A DNA stretch of 8,181 bases from an uncultured Collinsella sp. (GTDB lineage Bacteria > Actinomycetota > Coriobacteriia > Coriobacteriales > Coriobacteriaceae). The notes beneath the pieces were generated by a model that searched no databases, had not been told where the DNA came from, and was given only the letters and a program-made list of their open reading frames with translations. The stretch's first letter is position 1. Every line of letters starts with the position of its first letter. The DNA is taken from positions 1 to 8,181 of the forward strand of contig CABUJL010000083.1 in assembly GCA_902491915.1 (NCBI GenBank). Reading direction: 5' to 3'. This document shows, piece by piece, positions 6,004 through 8,181 of the stretch. The position numbers and the translations under genes are program-made.

Positions 6004-6117
6004 AGGTGTACTTCCCTTCAACGCATGCCGCCCGTAGGCTTCGAGCGGCCTCGTCTTTAGGATGCCCTCATGCCGAAAATCTAAACCTTACAATCCTGTT
6101 CTTCAGATTTGCACAGG

Positions 6118-7023
6118 CTAGATGCTCAGCCAGCGATCGCCCTCAGCTCGGCAAAAGCCCTCACGCTCCAGGTCGGCTAGAATGCCCGCGATCAAGTCGC
6201 GCTCGACCGGCCCACGCCCAGCCGCCGCTTCCATCTCGTTAACGCCCGCCACGGCATCAGCAAGCGTAATCCCCGCCGGCTGGCCATCGCGCGCTGCCAG
6301 CAACATACGCACGATATGCGCGCGCTTTTGGCGACGCGAGCCCTCAAACTTGGACTGACGGCTATAGCCCGCCGAGCGCCTGGACGGATTGGGCAGTGTC
6401 TTCTTAAGATATGCGCCATAATCTAGCAGCGCGTAATACCACGCACGCGGCGTGTCGGCATCGTCTTGAGGAACGGCAAAGGGCGCAATCTCATCCGCCG
6501 CCGCACCAGGGGCCGCCGGACAGGCGGCTTGGATCAGCGGCACCAGCTCGCGATCGGGAACTGCCGGCACATCGGGAAAGAAATGATGCAAAAAGACCGT
6601 GCGCACGTTGGTCTCCAGATACACGCCCGGAAGATCAAACGCAAACGACCGGATACCCTGCGCCGTTGCCGGGCCAATACCAGGCAGAGCGACCAAGTCA
6701 CGCGTCTCACGCGGAAACTCCCCGCCCCAGTCCTCTACAACGCGCTGAGCGGCCCCGTGAAGCGCCAGAGCGCGTCGGTTGTAGCCCATCCCCTGCCAAG
6801 CGTCCAAAACATCCGAAGGCGCGGCCTGGGCAAGCGCCTGCACGGTCGGAAAACGATTGAGCCACACCGGCATGCGCGCCTCCACACGCGGCACCTGTGT
6901 TTGCTGCAACATGACCTCAGAAAGCCAAATGATGTACGGATCGCGTGTACGGCGCCACGGAAGGTCGCGATAACGCAGGACCCCTTCCGAACGAATCATC
7001 GAACGAAAGGGGTCCTGAATCAT
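6118..7023 (-). CDS. MutY-like HhH-GPD DNA glycosylase without an Fe-S cluster
   Basis: A 301-residue base-excision repair glycosylase of the HhH-GPD superfamily, nearest to A/G-specific adenine glycosylases. WLSEVMLQQTQV at 33-44 contains E36, the counterpart of E. coli MutY Glu37, and the MutY-type QQTQV. GMGYNRRA is at 78-85, and the helix-hairpin-helix LPGIGPATA at 113-121. Where MutY has LDGNVKRV with its catalytic Asp138, this protein has YLETNVRTV (135-143), with Glu at 137. Only two cysteines (168, 291) are present, so the C-terminal 4Fe-4S loop is missing; SRQSKFEGSRRQKR (221-234) occupies that place. The last ~55 residues resemble a small winged-helix domain, not the NUDIX-like 8-oxoG recognition domain. 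AGGAG with 7-nt spacing supports the ATG. It lies 21 nt after the Rrf2 gene, a probable operon. Its substrate may differ from A:8-oxoG. Confidence 0.85.
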   Translation of the reverse strand: MIQDPFRSMIRSEGVLRYRDLPWRRTRDPYIIWLSEVMLQQTQVPRVEARMPVWLNRFPTVQALAQAAPSDVLDAWQGMGYNRRALALHGAAQRVVEDWGGEFPRETRDLVALPGIGPATAQGIRSFAFDLPGVYLETNVRTVFLHHFFPDVPAVPDRELVPLIQAACPAAPGAAADEIAPFAVPQDDADTPRAWYYALLDYGAYLKKTLPNPSRRSAGYSRQSKFEGSRRQKRAHIVRMLLAARDGQPAGITLADAVAGVNEMEAAAGRGPVERDLIAGILADLEREGFCRAEGDRWLSI

Positions 7024-7044
7024 AGCTATACTCCTTATGCGGCG

Positions 7045-7530
7045 CTATTCCTCCCGGCAAGCGTACGCGCAGGCAGCGTACTCGGGAAACGCATCGCGAT
7101 CGGCGAACTTGGGATCGACAGCCGGAAACTGGCGATGGGCGACGATATCGCCGAGCGAAACGGAATCGAGGTAGTCGCGCATCAACGCCTGAGCTCCGGC
7201 CCACAGGGGATGATAGCAGCACGCGCCCATGCGCGCACAGTCACCATCGGGGGCGGTGCAGTCGTTCATAACCATAGGGCCCTGAACGGCCTCGACGACC
7301 TGGCGGATAGTGACGTCGTCCGGACTGACCTTGAGACGCATGCCACCGTGGACGCCACGCAGGCTCTCCACAATACCGGCCTGGACCAAACCATGCTGAA
7401 TCGAACGGGCAAACGAATACGGGACATTGACCTCTTCGGCAGCGGTGCGAACAGAAAGCAAACGCTCCGGATCCTCAGCAAGCATCGCCAGCATACGAAG
7501 GGCGTAATCAGTCTTCCTCGATATGTCCAT
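7045..7530 (-). CDS. Rrf2-family transcriptional regulator with likely Fe-S ligands
   Basis: A 161-residue Rrf2 regulator, the family of IscR, NsrR and RsrR, dimeric DNA-binding proteins that often sense Fe-S status, nitric oxide or redox. The N-terminus MDISRKTDYALRML and the winged-helix part (about 1-65) are typical, with GVHGGMRL at 59-66 forming the wing. The sensor segment carries C91, C98, C104, C105 and H107 (IscR uses C92, C98, C104 and H107), so cluster binding is likely. Two more cysteines, C154 and C158, end the protein (ACAYACREE), which is unusual. The ATG has AAAGGGG at 5-nt spacing; the longer frame upstream has no such support. A -10-like TATACT lies at 7691-7696 with no good -35. 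The gene leads the MutY-like glycosylase by 21 nt, so it may control that gene and itself. Confidence 0.92.
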   Translation of the reverse strand: MDISRKTDYALRMLAMLAEDPERLLSVRTAAEEVNVPYSFARSIQHGLVQAGIVESLRGVHGGMRLKVSPDDVTIRQVVEAVQGPMVMNDCTAPDGDCARMGACCYHPLWAGAQALMRDYLDSVSLGDIVAHRQFPAVDPKFADRDAFPEYAACAYACREE

Positions 7531-7853
7531 TTTTCCCCTTTCAAGGAATGCGAACAGCTCGAACGAGCTCCGGGGCCGAGCTTGTGTCGAGACGCTAAAT
7601 GACCGCCAGGACATCCAAATGGTAAATCGGATATCCACTGAGTGCCGCGCTTGGAGCGAAATGCATCAGATGCGGCGCACAGTGCAATTTAGTATAACCT
7701 AACCCCCTGTCTCGTAGAACAGGTGTTGCGCAACAAAGCTGTTGTTCAGACAGATATACTTATTAGATTTTACTTGCGTTCCCGAAGGCGCGGGGATTCT
7801 GGGCGAAGATGCACCAGGGCGATCGTTCTATCGAAACAAAGTGCATCAAACGC
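7531..7853. other. Intergenic region between the Rrf2 gene and the tRNA terminator
   Basis: No gene is supported in these 323 nt. It holds a minus-strand -10-like TATACT (7691-7696), about 160 nt before the Rrf2 start, implying a long leader. Small palindromes are GCATCaGATGC (7663-7673), CCTGT/ACAGG around 7706-7723, the perfect 12-mer TGTTGCGCAACA (7725-7736), and a nested hairpin with arms GATGCAC (7808-7814) and GTGCATC (7841-7847) enclosing CGAT/ATCG. A plus-strand TATACT is at 7755-7760, without a -35. Confidence 0.5.
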
Positions 7854-7881
7854 AAAAAGCCACGTCCGAAGACGTGGCTTT
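7854..7881 (-). terminator. Intrinsic terminator of tRNA-Asp
   Basis: A perfect 11-bp stem (7856-7866 with 7871-7881). On the minus strand the loop is UUCG closed by C-G, an especially stable tetraloop, and the stem runs into CTTTTTG. It starts 8 nt after the tRNA 3' CCA. Confidence 0.9.
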
Positions 7882-7889
7882 AATTGCGT

Positions 7890-7967
<78 letters not shown>

Positions 7968-8013
7968 AGGCAGACGTTCGCGTTTGTTTCCGCTCGCGTG
8001 CGCTGCGGGGATT

Positions 8014-8066
8014 AGTATACACAGAAGTCTGTCCGGCGCGCAACAACTTTTTTGAAAAAATTTTTT
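8014..8066 (-). promoter_or_regulatory. Promoter of tRNA-Asp with UP-like A/T element
   Basis: On the minus strand the -10 is TATACT (8014-8019). A -35 of TTGCGC (8038-8043) gives 18-nt spacing; TTGTTG (8041-8046) would give 21. Just upstream is AAAAAATTTTTTCAAAAAAG (8047-8066), which fits the alternating A- and T-tract pattern of an UP element bound by the RNA polymerase alpha subunit, common at stable-RNA promoters. The start site would lie about 40 nt before the mature tRNA. Confidence 0.7.
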
Positions 8067-8130
8067 GGGTCCCTCCGGGAGGGTCTCCGGGGCTGAGGGC
8101 GGGGGTTAAGTTTGCTGCTCTACAGTCCTG

Positions 8131-8167
8131 CGCAAGACGGAAAGCACATTAAGTGCTTTCCTTTGCG
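8131..8167. terminator. Terminator-like hairpin at the right edge
   Basis: A 9-bp perfect stem (GGAAAGCAC at 8139-8147, GTGCTTTCC at 8153-8161) with loop ATTAA, extended by CGCAA/TTGCG across a small internal loop. There is no true T-tract on either side beyond the pyrimidine-rich CTTTCCTTT on the plus strand. It probably ends a gene lying to the right of the window or separates it from the tRNA unit. Confidence 0.5.
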
Positions 8168-8181
8168 TGCGGAACTCGCGA

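Noticed and set aside
5503..6060. A 185-codon plus-strand frame opposite rubrerythrin
   Set aside because: The minus strand encodes a complete rubrerythrin with all metal ligands; the opposite frame is a codon-bias shadow.
6466..7602. A 378-codon open frame on the plus strand over the glycosylase and Rrf2 genes
   Set aside because: It crosses two well-supported genes on the other strand, and its product is low-complexity Arg/His-rich with no recognisable domain. High GC leaves such frames open by chance.
7613..7632. Imperfect palindrome ATCC...GGAT before the Rrf2 gene as a possible Rrf2 operator
   Set aside because: Only 6 of 10 positions pair, and it lies downstream of the only -10-like element. 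Not better than chance.
8047..8090. A-tract/T-tract followed by GGGTCCCTCCGGGAGGG as a plus-strand terminator
   Set aside because: The T-run precedes the small hairpin instead of following it on the plus strand, and the A/T-tracts are better explained as the UP-like part of the tRNA promoter.

Overview
The window looks like chromosomal DNA of a high-GC, strictly anaerobic actinobacterium, most likely of the class Coriobacteriia (Collinsella-like). The evidence is overall GC-rich coding sequence with NTG starts and clear GGAGG-type ribosome binding sites, a rubrerythrin, an iron-sulfur-type Rrf2 regulator, and the general make-up of the proteins. The genus is an inference from pattern, not a proven assignment. 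Every gene that can be supported reads on the minus strand, so the window is best read from its right end to its left end.

From right to left: a lone terminator-like hairpin at the right edge; a tRNA-Asp(GUC) gene with its own promoter, an A/T-rich UP-like element and a UUCG-capped terminator; an Rrf2-family regulator with likely Fe-S ligands, followed 21 nt later by a MutY-like DNA glycosylase (a probable two-gene operon); a rubrerythrin; a four-helix membrane protein of unknown function; a small single-pass membrane protein; a two-gene unit made of a DUF6036/AbiEii-like nucleotidyltransferase and a helix-turn-helix partner whose start overlaps it by 4 nt; rmuC; and the N-terminal membrane half of an ABC exporter that runs off the left edge.

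The most unusual structure is non-coding. After both the rubrerythrin gene and the membrane-protein gene lies the same arrangement: an 86-nt hairpin, a gap of 42-50 nt, then an intrinsic terminator whose 10-bp stem is identical in the two places. The two 86-nt hairpins have the same architecture: a 19-bp perfect outer stem, a 1x1 mismatch, a 9-10-bp inner stem, and a 26-28-nt loop with a 20-nt core that is 19/20 identical. Their outer stems are unrelated in sequence yet fully paired, which is the covariation signature of a selected fold. It may be a structured 3'-UTR RNA or a mobile palindromic element; the sequence alone does not decide.

Other points of interest are the nucleotidyltransferase/HTH pair (AT-richer, TTG starts, translational overlap, palindrome at its front), which resembles a toxin-antitoxin or abortive-infection module, and the MutY-like enzyme, which has no Fe-S cysteines and carries Glu where MutY has its catalytic Asp.
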